The notes beneath the pieces were generated by a model that saw nothing but the letters and a program-made list of their open reading frames with translations, was not told the DNA's origin and searched no databases. Shown piece by piece: positions 24,572 to 32,554 of a stretch of DNA of 64,000 nt. The translations under genes and the position numbers were made by a program. Origin of the DNA: Hyphomicrobiales bacterium. Its GTDB lineage: Bacteria; Pseudomonadota; Alphaproteobacteria; Rhizobiales; Rhizobiaceae. The stretch is taken from contig UCIA01000021.1 in the NCBI GenBank assembly GCA_900472295.1, forward strand, positions 29,702 through 93,701. The letters run 5' to 3'. Positions within the stretch are counted from its first letter, which is position 1; every line of letters starts with the position of its first letter.

Positions 24572-25939
24572 CTATCCCTGCTCGGCCTGGATCCTGTTGT
24601 AATCATGGATCGTCCGGCTCAACCTCCGGCGCAGAAAATTCGAGATGTTGTCGAAGATGAAGACGACAAACAGGATCAGCAGCACCATGTAGAAGACGTT
24701 GGCCCAGTTGGAATTGGTGCGCATGGCTTCCCAGAGTTTCAGGCCGATGCCGCCGGCGCCGACGGCGCCGATGATGGTGGCGCCGCGGGTGTTGGATTCC
24801 CACTGGTAGAGCGTCTGACTGATGAAGACCGGGATCACTTCCGGCATCACGCCATAGCGCTGCACAAGCAAGCCGTTGGCGCCCGTGGACTTGATGCCTT
24901 CGCGCGGCTTGTCGTCGATGTTTTCCAGGCTTTCCGAATAGGTTTTGCCGAGCGTGCCGATCTCGGTGAAGAAGATGGCAGCACTTCCGGCCAGCGGCCC
25001 CGGGCCGAAGGCGCGGGTGAAGAACAGCGCCCAGATCAGCATGTCGACCGAGCGCATGAAGTCGAAGAAGCGCTTGAGCACCTGGCTGAGCAATCCGCTC
25101 GGCGTGATGTTGCGGGCGGCAAAGAAGGCGAGCGGGAAGGCGACGAGGCCGCCGAGCAGCGTACCCAGAAACGCCATGACGATGGTCTGCAGCAGCTTCG
25201 TCCAGACGTCGCCATGCTGCCACTGCGCATTGTTCCAGATGTTGTCGCCGGCGAGCGCAAGGTTCGAGGTGCCTGGTTTCAGTTCGGGTCCGGACCAGAT
25301 CAGCGAGATCACTTCACCGGCCGATTTGCCGAAGAAGGGCGAGCGTGTGTCGAACACGAAATTCGCCCAGCCGAGAAAGCGCTTGCGCACTTTAACGCGG
25401 TCGACGGTGACGCGGACTTCGCCGACAAAGCCCATCTTGGCGACGATCTCGTCATCATGCGCGGTGATCCAGCCGGGCGCCGGACCTGAAATCACCGGCT
25501 TGCCGCTGGTCAGCGCCACCGGCACCGTCTCGCCATTGGCAATGATCGTCGCCCTGGTTTTGTCGAAGGTGACGGATTTTCCGGGACCGTCGATCAGGAT
25601 GGTGAAGGTGCCGTCCGCGTTCTTGACCACCCAATCGGGATTTGGATTCTCGCCAAGCGCTGAAAAGCGTGGGTATTTCGGCGTGATCTCGGGCTGGTCG
25701 AGGCGGAATTCCGGCTGCAGGTCGTAGCTGATCCATTGCGTCAGGAAGAGCGGCAGGCGCTCCCAGTGCGAGTCGCGCATCACTTGCGGCAGGTTGAAGA
25801 ACCACAAGGCGTAGACGAGGTAGAGCAGGATGCCGCCGAACAGGAACAGCGGCGCGAAGCGCTTGTAGGCCGGCCGACGAAAGACTTGCGGATAGCGCTC
25901 CTCGATCGACAGTATTTGCTCGGATGTCATCGTCGCCAT
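24572..25939 (-). CDS. phnE2: Phosphonate ABC transporter permease PhnE2, with large periplasmic insertion
   Basis: This 455-residue permease is far longer than the usual 260-320 residues of PhnE. After one N-terminal helix (LFLFGGILLYLVYALWFF) there is a segment of about 170 residues that appears to be periplasmic (residues roughly 60-230, with many prolines and acidic residues), followed by a normal permease core with the EAA-like loop (EGIKSTGANGLLVQRYGVMPEVIP). It pairs with the shorter PhnE1 gene two bases upstream. The pair works with PhnC and PhnD to import phosphonates or phosphite-like anions. ATG 25939 is chosen; a second ATG three codons later is possible. Confidence 0.9.
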   Translation of the reverse strand: MATMTSEQILSIEERYPQVFRRPAYKRFAPLFLFGGILLYLVYALWFFNLPQVMRDSHWERLPLFLTQWISYDLQPEFRLDQPEITPKYPRFSALGENPNPDWVVKNADGTFTILIDGPGKSVTFDKTRATIIANGETVPVALTSGKPVISGPAPGWITAHDDEIVAKMGFVGEVRVTVDRVKVRKRFLGWANFVFDTRSPFFGKSAGEVISLIWSGPELKPGTSNLALAGDNIWNNAQWQHGDVWTKLLQTIVMAFLGTLLGGLVAFPLAFFAARNITPSGLLSQVLKRFFDFMRSVDMLIWALFFTRAFGPGPLAGSAAIFFTEIGTLGKTYSESLENIDDKPREGIKSTGANGLLVQRYGVMPEVIPVFISQTLYQWESNTRGATIIGAVGAGGIGLKLWEAMRTNSNWANVFYMVLLILFVVFIFDNISNFLRRRLSRTIHDYNRIQAEQG

Positions 25940-25941
25940 GA

Positions 25942-26898
25942 TCAGGCTCTCATGAGGAAAGCTTGCTCGCCGACCAGCTTGCGGCGCAGCCAGGCGGAGA
26001 ACTGGTCGACGATGAAGATCGTCGTAAACAGAAGCAGCACCAGCGCCAGCGTCTTGGCGCCGAAGCCGCGCGAGATCGACAGTTTCAATTCCTCGCCGAT
26101 GCCGCCGCCGCCGACGGCGCCGATGATGGTCGACGCCCGCACGTTTATCTCGACGCGCAGCAGTGTGTAGGACATGAAATTGGGCAGCACCTGCGGCAGG
26201 TCGGCGAAGCGCACCCGCTCGAACCAGTTGGCGCCGACCGCCCTCAGGCCCTCTTCGGGGCGCATGTCGATGTTCTCGTTGATCTCGTAGAACAGCTTGC
26301 CAAGCGCGCCGATCGAATGCAGGCCGATGGCGATGATAGCGGCGATCGGGCCGGTCGAGACGATGGCCGCAAACAGGCCGGCAATGACGATCTCGGGAAA
26401 GGCGCGCAGCAATTCCATCAGACGCTTGACGACGAGACGCAGCGCCGGGTGCGGCGTCAGATTGCGTGCGGCGATGAAGGAAAACGGCACGGCTAAGACG
26501 AAGCCGATGAAGGTCGAGACCAGCGCCACGTTCAGCGTGGTCAGCATCAGCTCGAAATATTCGGGGATGTAGAAACCGCCCCAGACATAGACGCGGCCGA
26601 GCGGGAAGTTGAACTCCTGGGTGCCGGTATCATGCGGTGAGGCGGTGTCGAACAGCGCCCGCCAGACGTCGTTCCAGTCCTTGGGGATCAGCCAGCTCAG
26701 AAAGTCGAGGAGATGCGGCAGACGGTCCCAGAAGTGACCGGCATTGGCTTCATCGGCGAACCACATGCTCGACAGCGTTGCCGCCAGCAGCAGGCCGATG
26801 CCGAGGATCGTATAGAGCCGCCGCAACGATGTCTGGCGCTGCCAGGACTTGGCTACCTGCAGGGTCGCGTCGGAGCGGGCTGTTGCTGAGATGGTCAT
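25942..26898 (-). CDS. phnE1: Phosphonate ABC transporter permease PhnE1
   Basis: This permease of about 318 residues has a first helix near residues 25-45, a short periplasmic segment with a tryptophan-rich region, and the core with EAA-like loop (EGLRAVGANWFERVRFADLPQVLP). It forms the channel with PhnE2. ATG 26898 lacks a strong ribosome site; TTG 26913 in the same frame overlaps the upstream hairpin and is less likely. It is separated from phnD by a terminator-like stem-loop. Confidence 0.9.
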   Translation of the reverse strand: MTISATARSDATLQVAKSWQRQTSLRRLYTILGIGLLLAATLSSMWFADEANAGHFWDRLPHLLDFLSWLIPKDWNDVWRALFDTASPHDTGTQEFNFPLGRVYVWGGFYIPEYFELMLTTLNVALVSTFIGFVLAVPFSFIAARNLTPHPALRLVVKRLMELLRAFPEIVIAGLFAAIVSTGPIAAIIAIGLHSIGALGKLFYEINENIDMRPEEGLRAVGANWFERVRFADLPQVLPNFMSYTLLRVEINVRASTIIGAVGGGGIGEELKLSISRGFGAKTLALVLLLFTTIFIVDQFSAWLRRKLVGEQAFLMRA

Positions 26899-26912
26899 GA
26901 TCGGGACATGCA

Positions 26913-26944
26913 AAAAGGGCGGTGTTTTGCAACACCGCCCTTTT
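26913..26944 (-). terminator. Stem-loop between phnD and phnE1
   Basis: A perfect 14-base stem, AAAAGGGCGGTGTT pairing with AACACCGCCCTTTT around a four-base loop, lies between the phnD stop and the phnE1 start. The T-run on the minus strand supports at least partial termination, so PhnD would be made in excess of the permeases. Confidence 0.8.
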
Positions 26945-26954
26945 CGATTTTCCG

Positions 26955-27863
26955 TTAGCCGCCGATGGCTGCCTTACGGGCTTCGACGATGACGTTGTAG
27001 AAGTCGGCCTTGACCGGAACGTAGCCGGTGAAATCGCCACCTTCGACGCCTTCGAAGCAGGCCTTGTCCTTGGTCGGCAGGGCGGTGAAGAACGTGGTGA
27101 GCTTGGCGGTCATGTCGTCGCCGAGCGCGGTGCGCACGACCAGCGGGCCGTTCGGGATCAGGTCAGAGCGCCAGACTTCGACGAAGTCGTTGGGGTCAAC
27201 GGCGCCCTTGGCGGTTACCTTGTGGAAGCTGCCGGAGCTGTAGCCGTTCTTGAAGTCGCCGATGCCCGAGGAATCGTCGACGGCGACGTCGACCTTGCCG
27301 TCGCGGACGGCGAGGATGTTGTTTTCATGGCCGCCATTGAACTGGGTCGAGGCGAAGAAGGTGTCGTTCGAAGCGCCGGTGTCCTTCGGAATCTGGGTCA
27401 GCGGGATCAAATAGCCCGAGGTCGAATCCGGATCGGCGTAGCCGAGCTTCTTGCCCTTGGCCGACTTGATGTCGGTGATACCCGAGGATTTCAGCGCCAG
27501 GCCGATCGAATAATAGCCGGTGGCGCCGTCGGTCTGCTGGGTGGTGAGGATCGGGGTGACCGCCTTCGGGTCCTTGATGTAGACGCTGGCATAGCCGGAA
27601 GCGCCGAGCTCGGCGAAGTCGAGCGTGCCGCCAAGCAGGCCCTGGATGACGCCGTCATAGTCGGCGGCCGGGAACAGCGACACTTTCTCGAAGCCGAACT
27701 CGGTCTTCAGATGGTCGGCCAGGCACTGGTAGTTACGCAGGCGGTCGGTTTCGTTCTCGCCGCCGAGGATGCCGACACGGAATTCCTTGAGGTCGGCCGC
27801 ATGCGCGGCGCTGGTCGCCATGGCGAGCACCGAAACGGCGCTGAATACCATCTTCCTGAACAT
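26955..27863 (-). CDS. phnD: Phosphonate ABC transporter substrate-binding protein
   Basis: This 302-residue periplasmic protein has a signal peptide (MFRKMVFSAVSVLAMATSAAHA) and the PhnD family body, beginning FRVGILGGENETDRLRNY and containing DFAELGASGYASVY and YADPDSTSGYLIP, the loop that holds the phosphonate group. It captures alkylphosphonates for PhnE1E2 and PhnC. ATG 27863 is preceded by GGAGAG. It lies 89 bases after phnC and is followed by a terminator-like stem-loop. Confidence 0.95.
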   Translation of the reverse strand: MFRKMVFSAVSVLAMATSAAHAADLKEFRVGILGGENETDRLRNYQCLADHLKTEFGFEKVSLFPAADYDGVIQGLLGGTLDFAELGASGYASVYIKDPKAVTPILTTQQTDGATGYYSIGLALKSSGITDIKSAKGKKLGYADPDSTSGYLIPLTQIPKDTGASNDTFFASTQFNGGHENNILAVRDGKVDVAVDDSSGIGDFKNGYSSGSFHKVTAKGAVDPNDFVEVWRSDLIPNGPLVVRTALGDDMTAKLTTFFTALPTKDKACFEGVEGGDFTGYVPVKADFYNVIVEARKAAIGG

Positions 27864-27952
27864 TGATGTCTCTCCTGTAAGTTCCGGCCCCGCGCCGGCA
27901 GCGTTCTTGATTTTTGCAGATGCCCTTGACGCGGGCGGTCGATCACAGTCGC

Positions 27953-28804
27953 TCAGTAGCCGGGGAATGCGGGCTCGAGCGGGCTGGCGGATGCGGCGAT
28001 CTTTTGCTTGTAGGCGATGCTGGTCGAGGTGATGGCCTCGGAGATCTCTGCGCCGTTGGCGTCGGCGCCGTAGACCAGGCGCACGGCCTCGCGGTTGAGG
28101 TCTTCCGGCGGACCGTCGAAGACGATCTTGCCGGCGGCCATGCCGATGATGCGGCTGCAATAGGTGCGGGCGGTGTCGAGCGTGTGCAGATTGGTGACGA
28201 CGGTGATGCCTTCGCGCAGATTGATGTCCTGCAGCGAGTCCATCACCACCTTGGCGTTGAGCGGGTCGAGCGAGGCGATCGGCTCGTCGGCGAGCAGCAC
28301 CTTGGGCTGCTGCATCAAAGCGCGGGCAATGGCGACACGTTGCTGCTGGCCGCCGGACAAAGTGCCGGCCGGCTGCAGGGCTGTGCGGGCGATGTCGAGG
28401 CGCTCAAGCGCGGCAATCGCCTCGGCGCATTCGGCGCGGGTAAACATGCCGAGCAGGTTGGAGAAGGTCGAGCGATGATTGAGGCGGCCGAGCAGCACGT
28501 TGGTCAGCACGTCGAGGCGCGGCACCAGATTGAACTGCTGGAAGATCATGGCGCAGTCGCGCTGCCATCGGCGCAGCGGCGAACCGCTGAGCCGGGAAAC
28601 CTCGGCACCGTCAAAAAAAATCGACCCCTGGCTAGGGTCGATGAGACGGTTGATCATGCGAAGAAGGGTGGACTTGCCGGCGCCGGAACGGCCGATGATG
28701 CCGACCATCTGGCCCTGCGGGATCGACAGGTCGATGGCGCTGACGGCGGTGTTCTTGCCAAATCGGCGCGAGACGCCGCGGATTTCGAGGGTGGCTGAAG
28801 ACAT
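27953..28804 (-). CDS. phnC: Phosphonate ABC transporter ATP-binding protein
   Basis: This 283-residue ATPase has Walker [10 protein letters not shown] (residues 38-46), signature LSGGQQQR near 150, Walker B VLLADEP and the NLHTLD switch histidine typical of PhnC. It powers PhnE1E2. It is the first gene of the phnCDE1E2 unit, with a possible Pho box about 57 bases upstream of ATG 28804, and lies 273 bases downstream of the acetyltransferase gene end. Confidence 0.95.
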   Translation of the reverse strand: MSSATLEIRGVSRRFGKNTAVSAIDLSIPQGQMVGIIGRSGAGKSTLLRMINRLIDPSQGSIFFDGAEVSRLSGSPLRRWQRDCAMIFQQFNLVPRLDVLTNVLLGRLNHRSTFSNLLGMFTRAECAEAIAALERLDIARTALQPAGTLSGGQQQRVAIARALMQQPKVLLADEPIASLDPLNAKVVMDSLQDINLREGITVVTNLHTLDTARTYCSRIIGMAAGKIVFDGPPEDLNREAVRLVYGADANGAEISEAITSTSIAYKQKIAASASPLEPAFPGY

Positions 28805-28860
28805 GGGCAGGTTCCAGTCCGGACCTTATTGATCGTCAGGCTTTCGCCTAACGCAGCCAC

Positions 28861-28889
28861 ATGAACCTGCCGTGTCGCCAGCATGTCAG
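28861..28889 (-). promoter_or_regulatory. Possible Pho box upstream of phnC
   Basis: On the minus strand three seven-base units phased at 11 bases can be read: CTGACAT, GCGACAC and GGTTCAT (starting at 28889, 28878 and 28867). The first matches the PhoB half-site consensus CTGTCAT at six of seven bases; the others are weaker. Position about 57 bases before phnC fits activation under phosphate starvation. The rest of the gap 28805-29077 shows no gene. Confidence 0.45.
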
Positions 28890-29077
28890 TTTTGTTACGC
28901 TCCACAGATGTGAGTTAGGAGTGCCCCAGGATCAGCAGCTCTTCGAAATGGTTCATGTCGTTGAAGCTGCAGAAGGCAGGCGGCTTGATTTCAATCACCG
29001 GGGCCAGCCGCTCGAACAGCGCCAGACTGTCATCGAAGAAACGAAGCGGGCCGGTGTTATGACGATGATGTGATGGG

Positions 29078-29695
29078 CTATCCGCCGTATTTTTCCAAGA
29101 AGGCTTCCGCTTCAAGCTCGCGAAAATCGTCGAGCGCGGCGCGCAGCCTTGTGTGGTCCCAGTCCCACCAAGCAAGCGCCTGGTAGCGTTCGGCGGTGCG
29201 ACGGTCGAAACGTTCGCGGATAGGCTTGGCCGGCACGCCGCCGACGATGGTGTAGGGCGCGACATCCTTCGACACGACCGCACCGGCGCCGACCGCGGCG
29301 CCATCGCCAACAGTCACGCCGGGCAGGATGGTCGAGCCGTGGCCGAGCCAGGTGTCGTGGCCGATGGTGACGCGCTTGGCGCGGCGTTGGGCAAAGAATT
29401 CTGTTTCGTGCTCGGCGTCGTCCCAATAGTCCGAAGCACGATAGGTGAAGTGGTGCAAAGTCGGCCGCCAGGTCGGGTGGTTGGTGGCGTTGATGCGCAC
29501 GGCGGCTGCGATGTTGGAGAACTTGCCGATGGTCGCGCACCAGACGGCGCAGTCCTGCATCATGTAGGAATAGTCGCCGAGGATGCTTTCTGACACGCGG
29601 CTGCGGTCGGCGATCTCGGTCCAGCGTCCCAGTGTCGAATTCTCGACCTGCGCCGTTTCATGGACGCGCGGAGCTTCCGACAATTTCTTGCTCAT
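29078..29695 (-). CDS. Phosphonate-associated hexapeptide-repeat acetyltransferase
   Basis: This 205-residue protein is a left-handed beta-helix acyltransferase with hexapeptide repeats ([39 protein letters not shown]) and the catalytic-type histidine in TNHPTW. It matches the family found beside C-P lyase genes in rhizobia, often labelled chloramphenicol acetyltransferase. It may acetylate aminoalkylphosphonates, the role known for the unrelated PhnO. ATG 29695 overlaps the phnL stop by four bases (ATGA), so it belongs to the phnGHIJKL operon. Confidence 0.9.
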   Translation of the reverse strand: MSKKLSEAPRVHETAQVENSTLGRWTEIADRSRVSESILGDYSYMMQDCAVWCATIGKFSNIAAAVRINATNHPTWRPTLHHFTYRASDYWDDAEHETEFFAQRRAKRVTIGHDTWLGHGSTILPGVTVGDGAAVGAGAVVSKDVAPYTIVGGVPAKPIRERFDRRTAERYQALAWWDWDHTRLRAALDDFRELEAEAFLEKYGG

Positions 29696-30399
29696 GCGGC
29701 GATTTTTCCGGCAGCGAAAGAGGTCACGTCGATGATGCGGTCGGCGACGGCGTCGCGCACATCCTGATCGTGGAAGATGCCGAGCAAAGCGACGCCCGCC
29801 GCCTTCTTCTCGGCGATAAGGGCAACCACGACATCGCGGTTCTTGGCATCGAGCGAAGCGGTCGGTTCGTCGAGCAGCAGCACCGGGTGCTCGGTGATGA
29901 AGCCGCGCGCGATGTTGACGCGCTGCTGTTCACCGCCCGAGAAGGTCGCCGGCGGCAAGGCCCAGAGTTTTTCCGGCAGGTTGAGCTGCGCAAGCAAAGC
30001 ACGGGCTTTTTCCCGCGCGCTCTCGCGCTCCTCGCCGCGTTCGACCAATGGCTCGGCGACGACATCCAGCGCGGAAACGCGCGGCACGGTGCGCAGGAAC
30101 TGGCTGACATAGCCGATCGTCTGGCGGCGCACGGCAAGCACCGTGCGCGGGCTGGCATTGGCGAGATCGATCAGGCCGCCCTCATGCTGGACGATGATCT
30201 GGCCTTCATCGACGGCATAGTTGCCGTAGAGCATTTTCAGGATGGAGCTCTTGCCGGCGCCGGAGGGGCCGCCAAGCACGGCGCATTCGCCGGCCCGGAT
30301 CGAGAACGAAACGCCGGCCACGACCGGCAGCTTGATGCCGTCGCGCAGATGCATGGTGAAGCTTTTGGCGACGTCGGAAACAACGAGGGGCGTCGGCAT
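29692..30399 (-). CDS. phnL: Phosphonate C-P lyase system protein PhnL (ABC-type ATPase)
   Basis: This 235-residue ABC-type ATPase has Walker [10 protein letters not shown] (44-52), signature FSGGEQQR, Walker B VLLLDEP and switch histidine in GIFHDQD. PhnL is needed for phosphonate breakdown with PhnG-K and PhnI in making ribosyl-triphosphate phosphonate; it is not a transporter subunit. ATG 30399 follows GGAGG. A mosaic repeat of about 150 bases separates it from phnK. Confidence 0.93.
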   Translation of the reverse strand: MPTPLVVSDVAKSFTMHLRDGIKLPVVAGVSFSIRAGECAVLGGPSGAGKSSILKMLYGNYAVDEGQIIVQHEGGLIDLANASPRTVLAVRRQTIGYVSQFLRTVPRVSALDVVAEPLVERGEERESAREKARALLAQLNLPEKLWALPPATFSGGEQQRVNIARGFITEHPVLLLDEPTASLDAKNRDVVVALIAEKKAAGVALLGIFHDQDVRDAVADRIIDVTSFAAGKIAA

Positions 30400-30438
30400 C
30401 AGAAGGTCCTCCAATCGTTACTCGTTTGCGGGCCGGCA

Positions 30439-30591
30439 CCCCCCTCTGCCTTGCCAGGCATCTCCCCCTCAAGGGGGGAGATTGGCAGCTTTTTCGTTGC
30501 GCCTGTTCTGCGACGTCGGAGAGTGGCGAAGTCGGGGAGAACAGCCAATCTCCCCCCTTGAGGGGGAGATGGCCGGCAGGCCAGAGGGGGG
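30439..30591. repeat. Palindromic mosaic element inserted between phnK and phnL
   Basis: CCCCCCTCT (30439-30447) faces AGAGGGGGG (30583-30591). Inner arms are ATCTCCCCCTCAAGGGGGGA near the left end and a matching inverse near the right end. It belongs to the same class as elements at 3395, 23272 and 24382, and here it splits an otherwise tight operon. Confidence 0.8.
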
Positions 30592-30607
30592 TGACTTGGC
30601 GCCATCA

Positions 30608-31384
30608 TCACACCTGCAAAATCGATGAAACAAGCAATTGCGTATAAGGCGCGCGCGGGTCGTCGAGGACGCGGTCGGTGAGACCGCTCTCGACGACGCG
30701 GCCGTCCTTCATCACCATCATGCGCTGCGACAAGAGACGGGCCACCGCAAGGTCATGGGTAACGACGATCGCCGCAAGGCCGAGATCGGTGACCAGGCCG
30801 CGCAACAGGTCGAGCAGGCGCGCCTGCACCGAGACATCGAGGCCTCCCGTCGGCTCGTCCATGAACACCAGACGCGGGCCGGTGACGAGGTTGCGGGCGA
30901 TCTGGAGGCGCTGGCGCATGCCGCCGGAAAAGGCGCGCGGCTCGTCGTCGATGCGGTCCTCGTCGATCTCGACGCGCGACAGCCAGTCGACGGCGGTGGC
31001 GCGGATCTTGCCGTAGTGGCGGTCGCCGACCGCCATCAGCCGCTCACCGACATTGGCGCCGGCCGACACCGTCATGCGCAGGCCGTCGGCGGGGTTCTGG
31101 TGGACGAAGCCCCAGTCGGTGCGCATCAGGAAGCGGCGCTCGGCCTCGCTCATGCGGTAGAGTTCACGGAACTGGCCGTCGCGCATGCGGTAGCTGGCGG
31201 TGCCGGAAGAGGGCAACAGCCGCGTCGACAGGCAGTTGAGCAGCGTCGTCTTTCCGGAGCCGGATTCGCCGACGACGGCCAGGACTTCGCCTGGCCACAG
31301 GTCGAAGGTGACGTTCTCGCAGCCGATGCGCGAGCCGTAGAATTTGGACAATCCCGAGACGCGCAGCAGTGGTTCGTCGGTCAT
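30608..31384 (-). CDS. phnK: Phosphonate C-P lyase system protein PhnK (ABC-type ATPase)
   Basis: This 258-residue ABC-type ATPase has Walker A GESGSGKTT (39-47), signature FSGGMRQR, Walker B LVFMDEP and switch histidine VTHDLA. PhnK docks on the PhnGHIJ core complex at PhnJ and drives conformational change rather than transport. ATG 31384 overlaps the phnJ stop (ATGA). A longer frame to 31468 lies inside phnJ and is rejected. Confidence 0.95.
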   Translation of the reverse strand: MTDEPLLRVSGLSKFYGSRIGCENVTFDLWPGEVLAVVGESGSGKTTLLNCLSTRLLPSSGTASYRMRDGQFRELYRMSEAERRFLMRTDWGFVHQNPADGLRMTVSAGANVGERLMAVGDRHYGKIRATAVDWLSRVEIDEDRIDDEPRAFSGGMRQRLQIARNLVTGPRLVFMDEPTGGLDVSVQARLLDLLRGLVTDLGLAAIVVTHDLAVARLLSQRMMVMKDGRVVESGLTDRVLDDPRAPYTQLLVSSILQV

Positions 31385-32280
31385 TGCGCCGGCTCCATTT
31401 TTCCTGGGGCAAGATGGCTTTCGGGGGCAAGATGGCCGCGATGGCCGTCGGCGCGCCGCTTCTCGCAATGGTCGGTGTCGGAGCAGACGAACATGTGGCC
31501 GCCATGGTCGTCGAGGATGACTTCATCGAGGTAGACATTCTCGGCCGCGCACAGCGCGCAGGGCTGGTCGAAGGTCTGCACCTCGAACGGATGGTCCTCG
31601 AAGTCGAGGCTGACGACATCGGTGAAAGGCGGCACGGCGTAGATTCGCTTTTCGCGGCCGGCGCCGAACAGCTGCAAGGCCGGCGAGCGGTGCATCTTGG
31701 GATTGTCGAATTTCGGCGTCGGCGAGGGGTCCATGACATAGCGGCCCTCGACCTTCACCGGATAGGCATAGGTGGTGGCGATGCGGCCGTGTTTGGCGAT
31801 GTCCTCATAGAGCTTCACATGCATCAGGCCGTATTCCTCCAGCGCATGCATTTTGCGGGTCTCGGTTTCGCGCGGTTCGAGGAAGCGCAGCGGCTCGGGG
31901 ATCGGCACCTGATAGACCAGAACCTGGCCGGCGCTGAGCGGATGTTCGGGGATGCGGTGGCGGGTCTGGATGATCGTGGCCGTTGCCGTGTCGGTGGTGA
32001 CGGCGACATTGGCGACCTTCCTGAAGAAGGCGCGGATCGAGACGGCATTGGTCGTGTCGTCGGCGCCCTGGTCGATGACCTTCAGCACATCGTCGGGCCC
32101 GATGATCGACGCCGTGACCTGCACGCCGCCAGTGCCCCAGCCATAGGGCATCGGCATTTCACGCGACGCGAAGGGAACCTGGTAGCCGGGGATGGCGATG
32201 CCCTTGAGGATCGCCCGGCGGATCATCCTTTTGGTCTGTTCGTCGAGATAGGCGAAGTTGTAGGTGGCGATGTCGGTCAT
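31381..32280 (-). CDS. phnJ: Alpha-D-ribose 1-methylphosphonate 5-phosphate C-P lyase
   Basis: This 299-residue radical SAM enzyme cleaves the carbon-phosphorus bond of ribose-phosphonate 5-phosphate. It carries C241, C244, C266 and C272, the CX2CX21CX5C pattern that holds the iron-sulfur cluster, and G32 in the GYQVPFASRE segment, at the same numbers known for the Escherichia coli enzyme where that glycine forms a radical. ATG 32280 is used; an upstream start at 32289 is unlikely. It is separated from phnI by 274 bases that hold a small gene on the other strand. Confidence 0.97.
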   Translation of the reverse strand: MTDIATYNFAYLDEQTKRMIRRAILKGIAIPGYQVPFASREMPMPYGWGTGGVQVTASIIGPDDVLKVIDQGADDTTNAVSIRAFFRKVANVAVTTDTATATIIQTRHRIPEHPLSAGQVLVYQVPIPEPLRFLEPRETETRKMHALEEYGLMHVKLYEDIAKHGRIATTYAYPVKVEGRYVMDPSPTPKFDNPKMHRSPALQLFGAGREKRIYAVPPFTDVVSLDFEDHPFEVQTFDQPCALCAAENVYLDEVILDDHGGHMFVCSDTDHCEKRRADGHRGHLAPESHLAPGKMEPAQ

Positions 32281-32345
32281 GGCGATCACATCCGCATTGT
32301 GCTATCGAATTGGCGTCCAGGACGCGGAAACAGGGGCGAAATCGG

Positions 32346-32552
32346 ATGACCCAAGCCGCATGGCTGCATATCGGAATTTTGCTGCTGGCGTTCGTCGGCG
32401 TGGTTGCCTTTATCCTTCGAAAAATGGTCTGGCCCGCAGCCAGGGAAGGCGCGCATGGCGAGAGCATTGGCATCGGCGGCGGTGGCTACAGTGGAGGACA
32501 TGGCGGCCATTCGCACGACAGCGGTGGCGGTGATGGCGGGTCGGGCGACTAG
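32346..32552 (+). CDS. Small membrane protein with Gly/His-rich tail, antisense inside the phn operon
   Basis: This predicted 68-residue protein has one hydrophobic segment (LHIGILLLAFVGVVAFIL) and a C-terminal tail rich in glycine, histidine and aspartate (GGGGYSGGHGGHSHDSGGG). It is read against the phn genes, in the gap between phnI and phnJ, and its TAG ends two bases before the phnI stop. Codon use and lack of any minus-strand frame in the gap support it, but the ribosome site is weak. The tail could bind metal. No family is recognised. Confidence 0.5.
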   Translation: MTQAAWLHIGILLLAFVGVVAFILRKMVWPAAREGAHGESIGIGGGGYSGGHGGHSHDSGGGDGGSGD

Positions 32553-32554
32553 CC

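Noticed and set aside
28915-29310. Possible extra gene downstream of the acetyltransferase
   Set aside because: The frame is mostly a shadow of the acetyltransferase gene and has no coherent domain.
29078-29695. Antibiotic resistance gene (chloramphenicol acetyltransferase)
   Set aside because: The hexapeptide-repeat fold and position at the end of phnGHIJKL fit the phosphonate-associated acetyltransferase, so a resistance role is not supported.
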